From Malania oleifera (Eukaryota; Streptophyta; Magnoliopsida; Santalales; Ximeniaceae), in NCBI RefSeq assembly GCF_029873635.1, contig NC_080428.1:61305957-61369956 (forward strand): DNA of 64,000 nucleotides, in the 5' to 3' direction. The translations under genes were made by a program, and so were the position numbers. Below, piece after piece: positions 24,413 to 36,415 of the stretch (position 1 is its first letter; every line of letters begins with the position of its first letter). Below the pieces are notes generated by a model. It worked only from the letters and a program-made list of their open reading frames with translations, was not told where the DNA came from and did no database searches.

Positions 24413-24427
24413 AAAAAAGGAGGAGAT
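24413..24427 (+). promoter_or_regulatory. Polypurine tract of the copia element
   Basis: AAAAAAGGAGGAGAT lies directly before the LTR start TGTTGG. It is the site where plus-strand DNA synthesis is primed. It is preceded by TTTGTCATCAT, as is usual in SIRE-type elements. Confidence 0.8.
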
Positions 24428-24879
24428 TGTTGGCCTAATAAGACTTTTCAATCTTGTCTTGATGATAACAAATGAAGGATATTTTAACATGTGTTGTTGA
24501 GTGACTTTATTTTAGAATTAAGTAAAACAACACTCAAGATCATGGAAGCAAGCTGGAAATTAAAGAAAGTTTCTCAGAATATTGAAGCAATAAAAGACAA
24601 ATAAAGAGCTTAAAGGCTAAGTGAGACTTGAAGTAAAGCTGAACCTCAAGAGACTTGAAGACTTAGAGCTAAATGAGTTCATGCTTAGAAAGATATTTGA
24701 AGTACTTCAATCCAATACTATTTAGATATATGAAACTCTTTAGGATCAAAAGACTTAGAGACCATCTCTTCAACAAATCCTTGAAAATGATTTTGAAAAA
24801 GTTGCGTTTGAGTTTTTCAAAATAAACTAGAGTTTAAAAATAAAAAATAAAAATATTTGAAAATGAATGGTCTGTCCAG

Positions 24880-25165
24880 CCGACTGAGCATGTTTGAACT
24901 AAAGTTCAGCCAGTCAACTGACAAACATAAAGAATGAAAAACCTGCCCAGTCGACTGACAAATTTGAACTAGGATTAGTCAGCCGATTGACACAATAGAG
25001 TTTCCAGCCGACTAACTATTTTTAAACTATGTTCAGTCAGTCGATTGACTATTTATTGAAATAATTTGTGGAATGACAGAACGCTGTCAGCCGCCTGTCC
25101 AGCCGACTAACCTTCACAAAATTTGACCCAATTAAGTGAGTCAGCCGATTGACTCCACGAAGATT
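24880..25165 (+). promoter_or_regulatory. Palindrome array H in LTR U3 (CAGTCGACTGA type)
   Basis: About ten copies or variants of CAG(T/C)CGA(C/T)TGAC, such as CCCAGTCGACTGAC and TCAGCCGATTGAC. The ideal unit TCAGTCGACTGA is self-complementary. The array lies ~120 bp upstream of CTATAAATAC at 25286-25295. Confidence 0.7.
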
Positions 25166-25285
25166 TTGAAATGCAAACTAAATGGGAAGTTTTTCAAAAT
25201 TAATTCTAGGATTTCAGATTTTTGTGAAATTGACCAAACACTACAAGTGAACTTGGTAAATAAGGAAACTCTTTCACAAAAGAGT

Positions 25286-25295
25286 CTATAAATAC
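25286..25295 (+). promoter_or_regulatory. LTR TATA box
   Basis: CTATAAATAC, same context as in the solo LTR at 9160-10863. Confidence 0.65.
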
Positions 25296-25934
25296 CTCTC
25301 TTGCTCAATGAAAATGCTGCTCAAGCAATGCAAAGCATTCTACATTCATATTCTCCTAAATCCATAAGTACTTATTGTGTTGACCTGCTTATTTTTCACA
25401 TTTTTTCAATAATAAAATCAATATCACAAATCCCAACTCAGTAGATCACAATCCACCTGGACCCGTGGGTACCAGGGATACATTAGAACACAAAACGAAA
25501 GCCTATGCAGCATGAAATATACAATCATATACATCTCATTATACCATACATCACAATACCAAAGTTACTACAATCACTATATACATATATACACAACACT
25601 CAACCCAAAAAGATGTCTTAGGGCCATTTCCACAAAATACATTTGACCCTATCAAAATACTTACCCTTCTGGAAGGGCAGATCTACCGTACTAGAGTAGC
25701 GGGGCTTTACCCGCTCTCCTATCAGTGGCCCCTGAAACGTTTATAAAATTTAGGGGTGAGACATCTCTCAGTAAGGGAAATAACTAATACCAGTGTGTGA
25801 CAACATGAGTATTCCGTGTTATACATATACCATACAGAACATATTTAATAACCGTTTTGTCAAATCTGGGAAAACATATATATCTCATTAAAACATGGCA
25901 GAACATACTGCATTTCATAAGCATATTTCATCTC

Positions 25935-25937
<3 letters not shown>

Positions 25938-25981
<44 letters not shown>
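25938..25981. repeat. (AAT)n microsatellite
   Basis: About 14 ATA/AAT units. The sister LTR has a shorter run at 33032-33050, and the older solo LTR has ATTATTATTATG near 6622, so the repeat expanded within this copy. Confidence 0.85.
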
Positions 25982-27145
25982 TAAAAACATTCCTAGTGGG
26001 TTAGCTAGCTGTTGTCATGTATTACCCCCACTTGACTAGGTTGTGTGGCCCGAAGGCGGGACCTGACAGTGGTTGGCCAACCACTGCCAAGTTAAAAGCA
26101 TAGTCTACAAGTCTGATGGGTCTGCCTGACCTGGTCCATACACCAGGGGCGCTCACACACTTCTTAAAAACCACATCGACTATCCAATCTCATACCACTC
26201 CATACAGCGGCGTTAATAGAAATATCATGACCACGAAGACCATGGACACATAGTAACTGTACCGTGCAAGTGCTAGCCTAGACCAAGCCAACAAGGTTAT
26301 GATATCATATAACATATACTGAAACTGTGATACATGGATATTTCATATAATTAATTATCAAATCAATCATGTCATTTTGCATATTTACGTATATCATGAA
26401 AATTATCGGCCCGTACATCGGTAAATCATAGCACAACCTGTACGCTGGCAAACCACATTCATTGCTCGGCCCGTACATTGAAAAATCATAAACATAACTC
26501 GGCCCGTGCGTCGGCAAATATATCAAAATATCGGCCAATACGCCGATTTTTCATTATAAAAATCTGTATCATTCACGCATTCCTAGAAAGCAGTATTTCA
26601 TAACAATTTTTACTCATGTCACACTAACAGGTTTTTCGGATATCCAACATACCATCATTTTCAACAGTATTTTCCCAAATATAAATCATATATAAATATA
26701 TTTATTTTCCTAAAATCAAAATGCTATAACAATATACATATTTTTCATAAAATACTGCCTCAGTTTATCCTCTTACCTGATTCCTGAAAAACCCCTAAGA
26801 AAATTTGTCCCGCACCCGCAGGGTTCCCCGTTCAACACCCTGGAAACAGCATTCCCCAGAACTAAAGTTTAGTATTTCTGCGCGTATATCACTTCCTACA
26901 ACTGCCAATTAACCAAATATTGAGTAGAAAGCCTAACCCTGGATTTGGGATAGTTTCCATCTCAGCCCCACCGACGATCCGCTCCAGCAGATTTGCAGAG
27001 AATTTTTCCAAGAGCGTCGTGGCAGTTTCAGATTCTCGAACCGGCGAAAATTCGGCCCGAAATCGATGAGAGAAGGGGGAAGGACCAAAGGGTGAAAGAG
27101 AGGGGGTTTCTGTGCTTAATTTCCATCAAAAATCTAAGTTCTTTA

Positions 27146-27155
27146 CTATTTATAG
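27146..27155 (-). promoter_or_regulatory. LTR TATA box
   Basis: CTATAAATAG on the minus strand, about 10 bp downstream of palindrome array C. The same box lies at 36399-36408 in the other LTR. Confidence 0.65.
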
Positions 27156-27161
27156 TGCTGG

Positions 27162-27400
27162 ATTTGTCGATGAGCCACGTCATCTCGTCGACGAGTCCTT
27201 TAATAATTTTGTCGACAAAACCCACTCCTCCTTGATGAAATTCAGACTACCCAAAACTCCTTTTGGAATTTCCTCGTCGATGAGACACGTCACCTCATCA
27301 TCGAGTCTTGTAGAAAGTTCGTCGATGAATCCTATCCTCATCGACGTGCTCCTATTATACTCTCGTCGACGAGTCCCCTATATTCATCGACGAGAAGCTG
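27162..27400 (-). promoter_or_regulatory. Palindrome array C in LTR U3 (TCGTCGACGA type)
   Basis: About nine copies or variants of TCGTCGACGA, including CTCGTCGACGAG twice. It directly abuts the TATA box. Confidence 0.72.
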
Positions 27401-27496
27401 AAAAATTTCTTTCAAAGTTGACTGCCTCCTTCTATATCCAGTTTCCATTTTCCTTTTTTTTATTATTTAAATGTCATTATTCTTCGGGTCGTTACA

Positions 27497-27509
27497 TTCT
27501 CCCATCCTT
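27497..27509 (-). promoter_or_regulatory. Polypurine tract of the chromovirus
   Basis: On the minus strand AAGGATGGGAGAA ends exactly at the LTR start TGTAAC. The same tract (AAGGAGGGGAGAA) is found at 36730-36742 before the middle LTR. Confidence 0.75.
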
Positions 27510-27760
27510 ATAAAATTTCATCCTCGAAATTTACTATTCACGTAACTCGTCATCCCTTAACAAGACAAGGGTCTACTTATTTTATTTCTTACCCTCACTT
27601 ATGGCAGAGGAATACCGTGGTTACATTTCGAGTCCTGGGAGATTACATATACAAAAGAAAAATTCTCCCAAAACTAAAATACTACGCTAATTAAACCATT
27701 ACATGTACCTGCAAAAGCAATACTACCTAACTACATACATTTACCCAATCAAACTTCTTG
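27510..27760 (-). other. Chromovirus 3' untranslated region
   Basis: Non-coding sequence between the chromodomain end and the PPT. A homologous copy lies at 36743-~37035, which reveals the tandem structure of the element. Confidence 0.65.
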
Positions 27761-29266
27761 GAATAGATGCGGATACTTTTGTTTCATCTGTTCCTTGGAT
27801 TCTCATGAAGGATCTTCAATTGCATGATTCCTCCACAAAACTGTTACCTGAGGAATCTTCTTGTTACGTAACTCCTGTACTTTTCTATCTAGAATATGTA
27901 TTGGTACCTCCTCATACACCAGTGAATCACTGAGCTCTAATTCATCATAATTGATGATATGAGAAGGATTTGGGACGTATTTCCTTAACATAGCAACATG
28001 GAATATGTCGTGGATCGTGGACAACACAGGTGGTAAAGCTAGCATGTAGGCTACCAACCCCACTTTATCTAGAATCTCAAATGGACCGATAAACCTAGGA
28101 CTAAGTTTACCCTTCTTCCCAAATCGCATAACCCCTTTCATCGGAGCTATCTTCAAAAACACATGTTTACCCACATCAAATTCCAGATTCTTACGATAAT
28201 TATCAACATAACTTTTCTGTCGGCTCTGAGCTACACTGATCCTGTGCTTGATAAGCCGAACCTTATCACACGTTTGTTGCATAAGCTCCGGCCCCACTAC
28301 TCGCTGCTCACCCACTTCATCCCAAAACAAAGGAGATCGACATCTCCTACTCAATAAAGCCTCAAACGGGGCCATGCCAATGCTGGTTTGATAACTGTTA
28401 TTATACGCAAATTCTACTAGTGGCATAAACTGAGTCCAACTACCCCCAAAGTCTAATACACACACTCGGAGCATATATTCTAGTATCTGTATCGTCCTCT
28501 CAATTTGCCCGTCTGACTAAGGATGGAATGTCGTGCTGAAAGATAACTGAGACCCTAAAACTTTCTGTAAGCTTCTCTAGAAACGTGATGTAAAATACGG
28601 GTCTCGATTTGACACAATCGACACTAGCACCCCATGAGAACAAACTATCTCCTGAATGTAGATCTCTGCTAAACGGTTAAGGGAGTAGTTGATCTTGATA
28701 GGGAGAAAATGAGCTGTCTTAGTCAAACCCTCAACAATCACCCAGATGGCATTTTGGCCATGTAATGTTGTTGGCATTCCTGACACGAAGTCCATAGATA
28801 TATGATCCCACTTCCACTCTGGGATAAATAACGGCTGCAACTGCCCTGTCGGCCTCTGGTGCTCAGCTTTTACCTACTGGAACGTCAAACACTGGGCTAC
28901 ATACTCGGCGATCTCTCTCTTCATACCATTCCACCAATACAACTCTTGCAGATCTTTGTACATCTTCGTGTTACCGAGATGAACTGTATACAAAGATCTG
29001 TAAGCCTCCTCTAAAATAGTCTTCCTGATCTCAATATCGGCAGGAACGCATAATATGGAAAGGAACCACAAAGCCTCGTCATCCGAAATACTGAATTCCT
29101 CCCCTTCACCATTCTGCACTCTATCCATCACCTCTGCTAATTTTGGGTCTTCCTTTTGAGCGGCTTTAATTCTTTCTTGCAGAGTAGGTTGTACTACTAG
29201 GCTGGCAATACACACTGAAGGATCACTCTCTACCAACTCTATGTTTGGTCTCTCTAGATCCATCAT
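27761..29266 (-). pseudogene. Chromovirus integrase with C-terminal chromodomain, broken
   Basis: The zinc-binding part reads EEAYRSLYTVHLGNTKMYKD ... CLTFQ, with the second Cys of the pair replaced. In the core the first Asp is kept (ISMDFVSG, ~28800) and the Glu is kept in DGQIERTIQ (~28505), but the second Asp is Asn (IVSNRDPYF, ~28590), so catalysis is lost. The C-terminal part (28474-27803; KGVMRFGKKGKLSPRFIGPF) ends in a chromodomain (VQELRNKKIPQVTVLWRN) that has TGA in place of the Trp normally found after DPS (27801-27803). A chromodomain directs integration to chromatin marks in this lineage. Confidence 0.87.
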
Positions 29267-30665
29267 AATCGGATACTAGATCTCCATAGCCGCCAACAAT
29301 GGTTCCCTAGATTTCCTGCTCAACGCATCAGCTACCACGTTTATTTTCCCTGAGTGATAACTGATGGTACAATAAAAATCCTTAATTAACTCTAACCACC
29401 TTCTCTGCCTCATATTTAGTTCCTTCTGCATAAAGAAATACTTTAAGCTCTTGTGGTTGGAGAAAATCTCACACTACTTGCTGTACAGGTAATGCCTCCA
29501 AATTTTCAATGCGTATACCACCGCAACCAATCCAAGATCATGTGTAGGGTAGTTCATTTCATATTCTTTCAACTGCCTAGACGCATAAGCCACTACCCTG
29601 CAATGCTGCATCAGTACACAGCCAAGCCTCTTCAAGGATGCATCACTGTATATGACATATCCCTCACCCCTTGATGGGATAACCAATACTGGTGCGGTGA
29701 CTAATCTTTGCTTCAATTCTTGAAAACTTTGCTCACAATTGTCGTCCCACTCAAATAACGAAACGACAGTAATAGCTAGCTAGCCCCAAGAAACTCTTGA
29801 TCTCCTGGACATTTCTAGGTCTAGCCCAATTCACTACCGCCTCAATCTTGCTAGGATCCATAGAAATACCGTATCTAGATATAACATGCCCCAAAAACAC
29901 GACCTTCTCAAGCTAGAATTCATATTTACTGAACTTGGTGTATAACTTCTTTTCCCGAAGTGTCTGCAAAACTTGCCTCAAGTGCGTCTCATGGTCCTCA
30001 TAGCTCCTCGAATAGACTAGTACATCATCAATAAAAATAACAACAAACTGTTCTAGATATTGGTGAAGACTCTGTTCATCAAGTCCATAAATACCACAGG
30101 AGCATTCGTCAAACCAAACGGCATAACAGGAAACTCGTAATGTCCGTACCTGGTCCTGAAGGTCATCTTCAAGACATCTTCTGCTTTCACTTTTACCTGA
30201 GCCGGATTTGAGGTCAATCTTCGAATACATCCATGTACCCTGGAGCTGGTCAAACAAATTATCGATACGGGGTAGAGAATACTTGTTCTTGATTGTCACT
30301 TTATTAATCTCCTATAGTCTATACACATCCTCATAGTCCGGTCTTTCTTCTTCACAAATGAAACTGGAGCTCCCCATAGAGATACACTGGGTCGTATGAA
30401 ACCCTTATCAAGCAGATCTTGCAACTGATTCTTCAATTATGCCACTGGCACCATCCAATAAAGTACTTTAGAAATCGACGCTGTACTTGGAAGTAGATCA
30501 ATAGGGAAATCTACCTCACAATCGAGTGGCAAGCCTGATAATTCATCTGAGAAAACATTTGTAAACTCCTTTACTATAGGCGTGCTAGCAAGTTTCAATT
30601 CATTCTCTAACATCTCCTTTACAACAACCACAAACCCCTAACAACCACTTAACAGTAGTTTTCTG
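29267..30665 (-). pseudogene. Chromovirus reverse transcriptase-RNase H, broken
   Basis: RT blocks on the minus strand: [20 protein letters not shown] (~30330), [18 protein letters not shown] (~30290), YSKIDLKSG (catalytic Asp), and FVVIFIDDVLVYSRSYEDH (~30020), which keeps the two Asp of the catalytic box. The connection and RNase H part ([31 protein letters not shown], ~29850; [14 protein letters not shown], ~29650) is interrupted by frameshifts and stops. The frame shifts twice between 30250 and 30050, so no full-length RT can be read. Confidence 0.87.
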
Positions 30666-30667
30666 GC

Positions 30668-31234
30668 CTAAATAGCTGAAACTAGATGAGGCGGGGATTG
30701 CACTCGCAACCCTATGAACTTTAATTCTGCTTCCCCCGGAGATCTGAATATCACTTCTCGTGCTCGGCAATCTATGTTGGCTGAATTAGCTGTTAGCCAA
30801 TCCATGCCAAATATAACATCAAAATAGTGTATGTCTAACACTATCAGATCAGTAGACAAAGTCTTTCCTTGAATATCAACTAGACAACCTCGGAGCACCC
30901 TATTACACCTCACTACTGATCCAGTTGGTGTAGATAGCAACAATTCAACATCTAATGATTGTGTTTCAGCCCTACATAATTTAGAACACCCCGAAGACAC
31001 GAACGAGTGCATAGCACTTGAATCAAACAACGCAATAACTTTACAAGAAAGCATAATAACCATACATGTCACCACATCACCTGCCGTCTCAGCCTCACCT
31101 GGCGTCAGAGTAAACACCCTGGCTGGAGCTGTATTCCTTTGCTGGTCCCACGTGGCTCCTGATAACCTCCTCGGTATGGTCTGGGAGCTAGAACTGCATC
31201 TGGTGGGGTAGGGCAATCCCGCACCATGTGCCAC
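30668..31234 (-). pseudogene. Chromovirus aspartic protease (RVP_2 type)
   Basis: An open frame of 188 residues. The active-site block reads ALFDSSAMHSFVS where plant gypsy proteins have D-S-G-A-(T/S)-H-S-F; the Gly is Ser here. The second signature, FDVIFGMDWL, is kept. It follows the gag zinc knuckle but in a shifted frame. Confidence 0.83.
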
Positions 31235-32157
31235 GATCTATTGCAGCGATAGCACACCACACCACCAGCTCGACACTCTCCCTAGTGTCTCCTACCACAA
31301 GTCTGACAGACTGGAGGACCCTGCCCCATTTGCACCTCGCGTCCTCCCGTCTCCTGCCTCTGCCCTCTTCTATGATTTCCTCTCCTCCACTGGCTTGGCT
31401 TATGACCCTGCTGGTAGCCCGTAGATGCAGATCTCTTCCTCTGTCCCTGCTCCTCTGCATCAAGACGCTCACCAATCTCTACCAAGGCTGCCCTGTCGAC
31501 TAACTTAGCAAAGTCCTGGATCCGCAGCGCCACCACTTGCTTGAATATGCTCCGCCTCAAGCCTCTCTCGATCTGCCTCGCCTTCTTCACTTTATCAGGA
31601 ACAATGTACGGGGTGAAACGAGAGAGCTTGATAAAACGCGCTGCATACTTCTGGACGGATAGCCGTCCCTACTTCAGACTCAAGAACTCTTCTACCTTAG
31701 CCTCCCTGATAGTAGCTAGAAAATATCTATCAAAGAATAATTCTTTAAATCGGTCCCATGTAATGGCTATCGAAGTCACCCTCTGCTGCTCCAGCGATTT
31801 CACCGCAGTCCACCACCTCTCGGCCTTTCCTGTTAGTCTATAGGTGGCAAAGAGGACCCTCTGTTCCTCAGTACACTGCAACAAGGCCAAGACCTTCTTG
31901 GTCTCCTACATCCAGTTCTCAATAGCTGTAGGATCAACTCCACCTGAGAACACTGGAGGATTCATCCTTGTAAACTTCTCTATGGTGCACCCATGGCCTA
32001 CAGATGGACCACCTTGCTCCCTCCAATTCCTAGCGATCTTAGCCATAACCTGCTAAGCCACGCTACGTAATACTGTGTCATAGTCGGTCCCAGCTGCACC
32101 TGATGGTCCTGCCCCATCACTGCCACTCGTATGGGCACTATTTCCTCCTAGATCCAT
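31200..32157 (-). pseudogene. Chromovirus gag, broken
   Basis: Begins at the ATG at 32157 (MDLGGNSAHTSGSDGAG). The capsid-like core has FSGGVDPTAIENWM, VLFATYRLTGKAERWW and FKELFFDRYF, followed by YAARFIKLSRFTPYIV. The nucleocapsid part has QTCGRRH and a complete CCHC knuckle (CYRCNRSWHMVRDC, ~31215-31256). Stops lie near 32055, 31905, 31669 and 31282. Gag packages the RNA into particles in the cytoplasm. Confidence 0.85.
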
Positions 32158-32445
32158 CCTGAAAAATAGCAATTGCAACTCAGTAATCCTATCCTTATAA
32201 TTTACCCACCTATCATCACTACTTATATCAACATTTCTAACTCATTTCTAATCCCCAGTCCTACATTCTAGGAACACAACCCAACAATAGCTTGTTATGG
32301 TTTTCTTGAAATCATCACCCTAGGAAAAAACACAGAAACTACCATGGAAGTCCTGCCTCCAAACTGTAGAACAACCTTAAATCATTTCCTAAACTCTAGT
32401 ATTGTTTCCGCTGCGTTCTAAAGTCTTCAAAACCTAGCAACCTAG

Positions 32446-32458
32446 GCTTTGATACCAA
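32446..32458 (-). promoter_or_regulatory. Primer binding site (tRNA-iMet type)
   Basis: On the minus strand TGGTATCAAAGCC lies two bases after the LTR end. It matches the common plant PBS TGGTATCAGAGC, complementary to initiator methionine tRNA, with one change. Confidence 0.85.
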
Positions 32459-34535
32459 AATGTGGCGACCTGCTTATTTTTCACATTTTTTTTAATAATA
32501 AGATCAATATCATAAATCCCAACTCAGCATATCACAATCCACCTGGACCGGTGTGTACCAGGGATACATCAGAACACAAAACGGAAGCCTAAGCAGCAGA
32601 AAACATACAATCATATACATCTCATTATACCATAAATCACAATACCAGAGTTACTACAATCACTGTATACATATATACACAACATTCAACCCAAAAAGAT
32701 GTCTTAGGGCCATTTCCACAAAATACATTCGACCCTATCAAAATACTTACCCTTCTAGAAGGGCAGATCTACCGTACTAGATCAGCAAGGCTTTACCCGC
32801 TCTCCTATTAGGGGCTCCTGAAACGTTTATAAAATTTAGGGGTGAGACACCTCTCAGTAAGGGAAATAAACTAATACCAATATGTGGCAACATGAGTATT
32901 CCATGTTATACATATACCATACAGAACATATTCAGTAATTGTTTTGTCAAATCTGGGAAAACATATATATATATATATCATTAAAACATGGCAGAACATA
33001 ATGCATTTCATAAACATATTTCATCTCATATAATAATAATAATAATAATATGAAACATTCATGGTGGGTTAACTAGCTGTTGTCATGTATTACCCCCACA
33101 TAACTGGGTTGTGTGGCCCAAAGGCGGGACCTGACAATGGTTGGCTGACCACTACCAAGTCAAAAGTACAGTCTGTAAGTTTGATGGATCTGCCAAACCT
33201 GGCCCGTACACCAGGGGCGCTCACACACTTCTTAAAAACCACATCGACCATCCAATCTCACACCACTCCGTATAGTGGCGTTAACACAAATATCATGATC
33301 ACGAAGACCATGGACACATAGCAATGTTACCGTGCAAATGCTAGCCTAGACCAAGCCAACCAGGTTCTAATATCATATTGTGATACATGGATATTTCATA
33401 TCATTAATAATTAAATCAATCATGTCATTTTGCATATATACGTATATCATGAAAATTATCAGCCCGTATGCCGGTATTACACATTTTACCATAGCTCGGC
33501 CCGTACACTGGCAAATCATATTGTTGAATCAGGTGTAATCCCAAAAGGGGGGTGAATTGGGTATTTATAAATTCTTTGGCACATATTTATCTCTTAAACC
33601 CTTCTTATATATTTACTAATCAATTCTTGTTACTCAATTATGTAGGTGCAAGGCTATCCAACCTAAACATGCAATATACACAATTTAAATGCAGTGCTGA
33701 AAAATAAAGAGTAAAGGGAAAAGAGAGGACAAACACTGTTTTACAAGGTTCAGCTGACTTGGCCTACATCCTCGCCTTGAGCAACCACTCAAGGATTCAC
33801 TAAATCCCTGCTCCTTAAAGTGGGACGGAGCTTCCCTTACAATCTGCTTCTTACAAGAGGCATAGCTTCCTCCTACTCCACTGCTTACAAGAGATACAGC
33901 TCTCTCATCACACACCGGTTCACACACCGAACTGTGTATACAATAGAATATAAAAAATAACACTCAAAACAATGCTTCTAATAAAAGCTTGTGAGTAGAA
34001 TTCAATTTCCTAATACATTAACATATGATATAACTTGAAGCTCATGAATGTATGAAAACGATACAACTGTTTTACGTATGATATGGTTCAATAAACAAAT
34101 CCCTTATTAACCAAAGATCCCAAGTAAAGATATATTCAAAATGTTTTGGAGTAAACTAGGGTTCTTGATTCACTTTGCAAAAATGCACAAGTATGTTTGA
34201 TATGAACTTGTTCACAAAAACTTTGTCTTGAATATTAACTCAATCAAAATTACAAAGTTTTATTTCAAGTATTCAATCACAAACTGAGTATATTGTTATT
34301 CAGAAATTATCCCTTAATAGAATATATAGTTATAAGTACCAAGGATATTTAATCAAGTGTTAGTATAACTAAAATATAGTTCCTTTAGAAAACACACACT
34401 TGAATCAAACCTTTCAATCAACCACACAATTTAAATCAAGTAATGATTTTGTTTAAAATAACTATATATATGTATAGGTACTTTCAAGGTCAACCTTGTA
34501 ATCAAAATAGGTTTTTCAATAATAATCTCAATGAA

Positions 34536-34539
<4 letters not shown>

Positions 34540-34570
<31 letters not shown>
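34540..34570. repeat. (TA)n microsatellite
   Basis: About 14 TA units inside the solo LTR. Confidence 0.85.
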
Positions 34571-34575
<5 letters not shown>

Positions 34576-35054
34576 TTATAAACTCTTGAATCAAAAATCA
34601 ATCAACCAAGTTAAATAAACTTTCTCAAGTAATAATCTTTTCAAAAATCAATTTTTATACGAATATGCATACTCAAGATCAAAACTTTTCTAATGAAAGT
34701 CAAGAGCACGTAATGAGATGAGATGAGAACTTCTTAAGAATAACAACTTGAAAGATCAAACCTTAATACTAGATTGAAGTATAGTTGAGTAAACAAGTTC
34801 CCTTTGAGAATCTGAGTTGATTTGCCCAAGTTTGAAGATTTGAGATTGAAGTGTAGGCAATCGTATAGCAATAAGAGCAAATTTTCAATGTTCTTTCTAC
34901 AAGGTGAGTTCTTCTTTATCTTGTGTGTCTAACATCCGTTCTAGGGTTTAGATATTCAGAATATATAGTATCTTACCCTTAGGATTGATCTCAGCTGTTG
35001 GATCAATAAAATAGCTCGCAAGTTCTTTTAATAAAAATCCGATTTTTAGACTTT

Positions 35055-35255
35055 CCCGCGACTTTAGGCAACCGAAGTGGGGTTCAGGCTCCTGAAGTGG
35101 TAAGTTCAGGCGCCTGAGGTTCCAAGGTCAGGCGACTGAAGTGCCTTTACCAGGTTCCGTGATTTCCATTAATTCTTCAGGCTACTGAACTTAATATTCA
35201 GGCTCCTGAAAAAATTCTTCAGGTTACTGAGGTGAAGTTCAGGCTACCGAAGTCC
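35055..35255 (-). promoter_or_regulatory. Palindrome array F in LTR U3 (TTCAGGCGCCTGAA type)
   Basis: About eight copies or variants: GTTCAGGCGCCTGAGG, CAGGCTCCTGAA, TTCAGGCTACTGAA and GTCAGGCGACTGAAG. The ideal unit is self-complementary. On the minus strand it precedes a TATA-like ACTATATATTC (34970-34959). At the homologous place the LTR at 1-1441 carries the unrelated TCGTCGACGA unit. Confidence 0.72.
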
Positions 35256-36398
35256 ATTATTTTATCTCATTTTTCTAATTTTAAAAAATGCTTTGCTCTT
35301 TTTCTTGGGCCTTTTATAAAACATATTTTCCATGATTTCAAGAACATTTTTAAGTCCATGAAGGTTCTCTAATGATATACATGAAATGCATGAATCCTAA
35401 AGAAATTCCAATTTATGTTGAGCCTCAAATTAAATCATACGAGAATGTAAGTACGTGAGTTCTAAATACACATTCCCAAGATGATCTTGAACTTTTCCGC
35501 TTGCATCTTGATTCTCGTACTCTTTGAGTTCCATGGATCTTGCCAAGATTTGTAAGCTTTAGTTGAAGGCTTCCATGACTCATTATCTTTCCGTGCATGC
35601 TTAGTGTAATTTCTGTTCACAAACTCAATGCACATATCAAGTGATTTGTCATTATCAAAACCGGATTGGACTCATAGAGTCAACACATATCATAGCACAA
35701 CCCGTACGTTGGCAAATCATATCCATAGTTTAGCTCGTACGTCCGCAAATCATATACATAGCTCGGCCCGTATGTCGGCAAATATATCAAAATCTTGGCC
35801 CATACGCCGGTTTTCCATTATAAAAATATGTATCATTCACACATTCCTAAAAAGCAGTATTTCATAACAATTTTTACTCATGTCACACTGACAGGTTTTT
35901 CGCATATTCAACATACCATCATTTTCAATAGTATTTTTCCAAATATAAATATATTTATTTTCCTGAAATCAAATGCTATAACAATATACATATTTTTCAT
36001 AAAATACTGGCTTAGTTTATCCCCTTACCTGATTCCTAAAAAGCCCCTAAGAAAATCTGTCCCGCACCCACAGGGTTCCCCGTTCGACACCCTAGAAACA
36101 ACATTCCCCAAAACTAAAGTTTAGTATTTCTACGCGTATATCACTTCCTACAACTACCAATTAACCAAATACTGAGTAGAAAGTCTTACCCTAGATTTGG
36201 GTTGGTTTCCATCTCAGCCCCATCGACGATCCGCTCCAACAGATTTGCAGAGAACTTTCCCAAAAGCGTCGCGGTAGCTTCAGATTCTCAAACCAGCGGA
36301 AATTCGGCTCTAAATCAAAGAGAGAAGGGGGAAGGACCGAAGGGTGAGAAAGAGGGGGTTTCTGTGCTTAATTTCCATCAAAAAATTTGAGTTCTTTA

Positions 36399-36408
36399 CT
36401 ATTTATAG
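36399..36408 (-). promoter_or_regulatory. LTR TATA box
   Basis: CTATAAATAG on the minus strand, directly downstream of array D. Confidence 0.65.
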
Positions 36409-36415
36409 GGCTGGA

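Larger units (their letters stand above)
24428..25375 (+). mobile_element. 3' LTR of the SIRE-type copia element, first part
   Basis: Starts TGTTGGCCTAATAAGAC with CTTGATGATAACAAATGAAGG, homologous to the solo LTR at 9160. It is interrupted after 25375 by the chromovirus and continues at 37194. The flanks CTTAT (25371-25375) and CTTAC (37194-37198) form the 5-bp target duplication with one mismatch. Joined, the LTR is about 2.0 kb. Confidence 0.88.
25376..27496 (-). mobile_element. 3' LTR of the chromovirus (2121 bp)
   Basis: On the minus strand it starts TGTAACGACCCG (27496) and ends with the reverse complement of TGTGTTGACCTGC (25376). Contents in minus orientation: palindrome array C; TATA at 27155-27146; the GGAACCCTGCGGGTGCGGGAC block; GGCCGA-type short repeats (~26400-26550); and an (AAT)n run. 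It matches 32461-36729 along its length. Confidence 0.9.
33522..35685 (-). mobile_element. SIRE-type copia solo LTR (2164 bp) with perfect TSD
   Basis: Flanked by CATAT on both sides (33517-33521 and 35686-35690). On the minus strand it starts TGTTGACTCTATGAGTCC with TTTTGATAATGACAAATCA, and ends CCAATTCACCCCCCTTTTGGG...GATTCAACA. No internal domain is present. It is the same family as the partial LTR at 1-1441 and a relative of the LTRs at 9160 and 24428. It contains a (TA)n run at 34540-34570. Confidence 0.92.
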
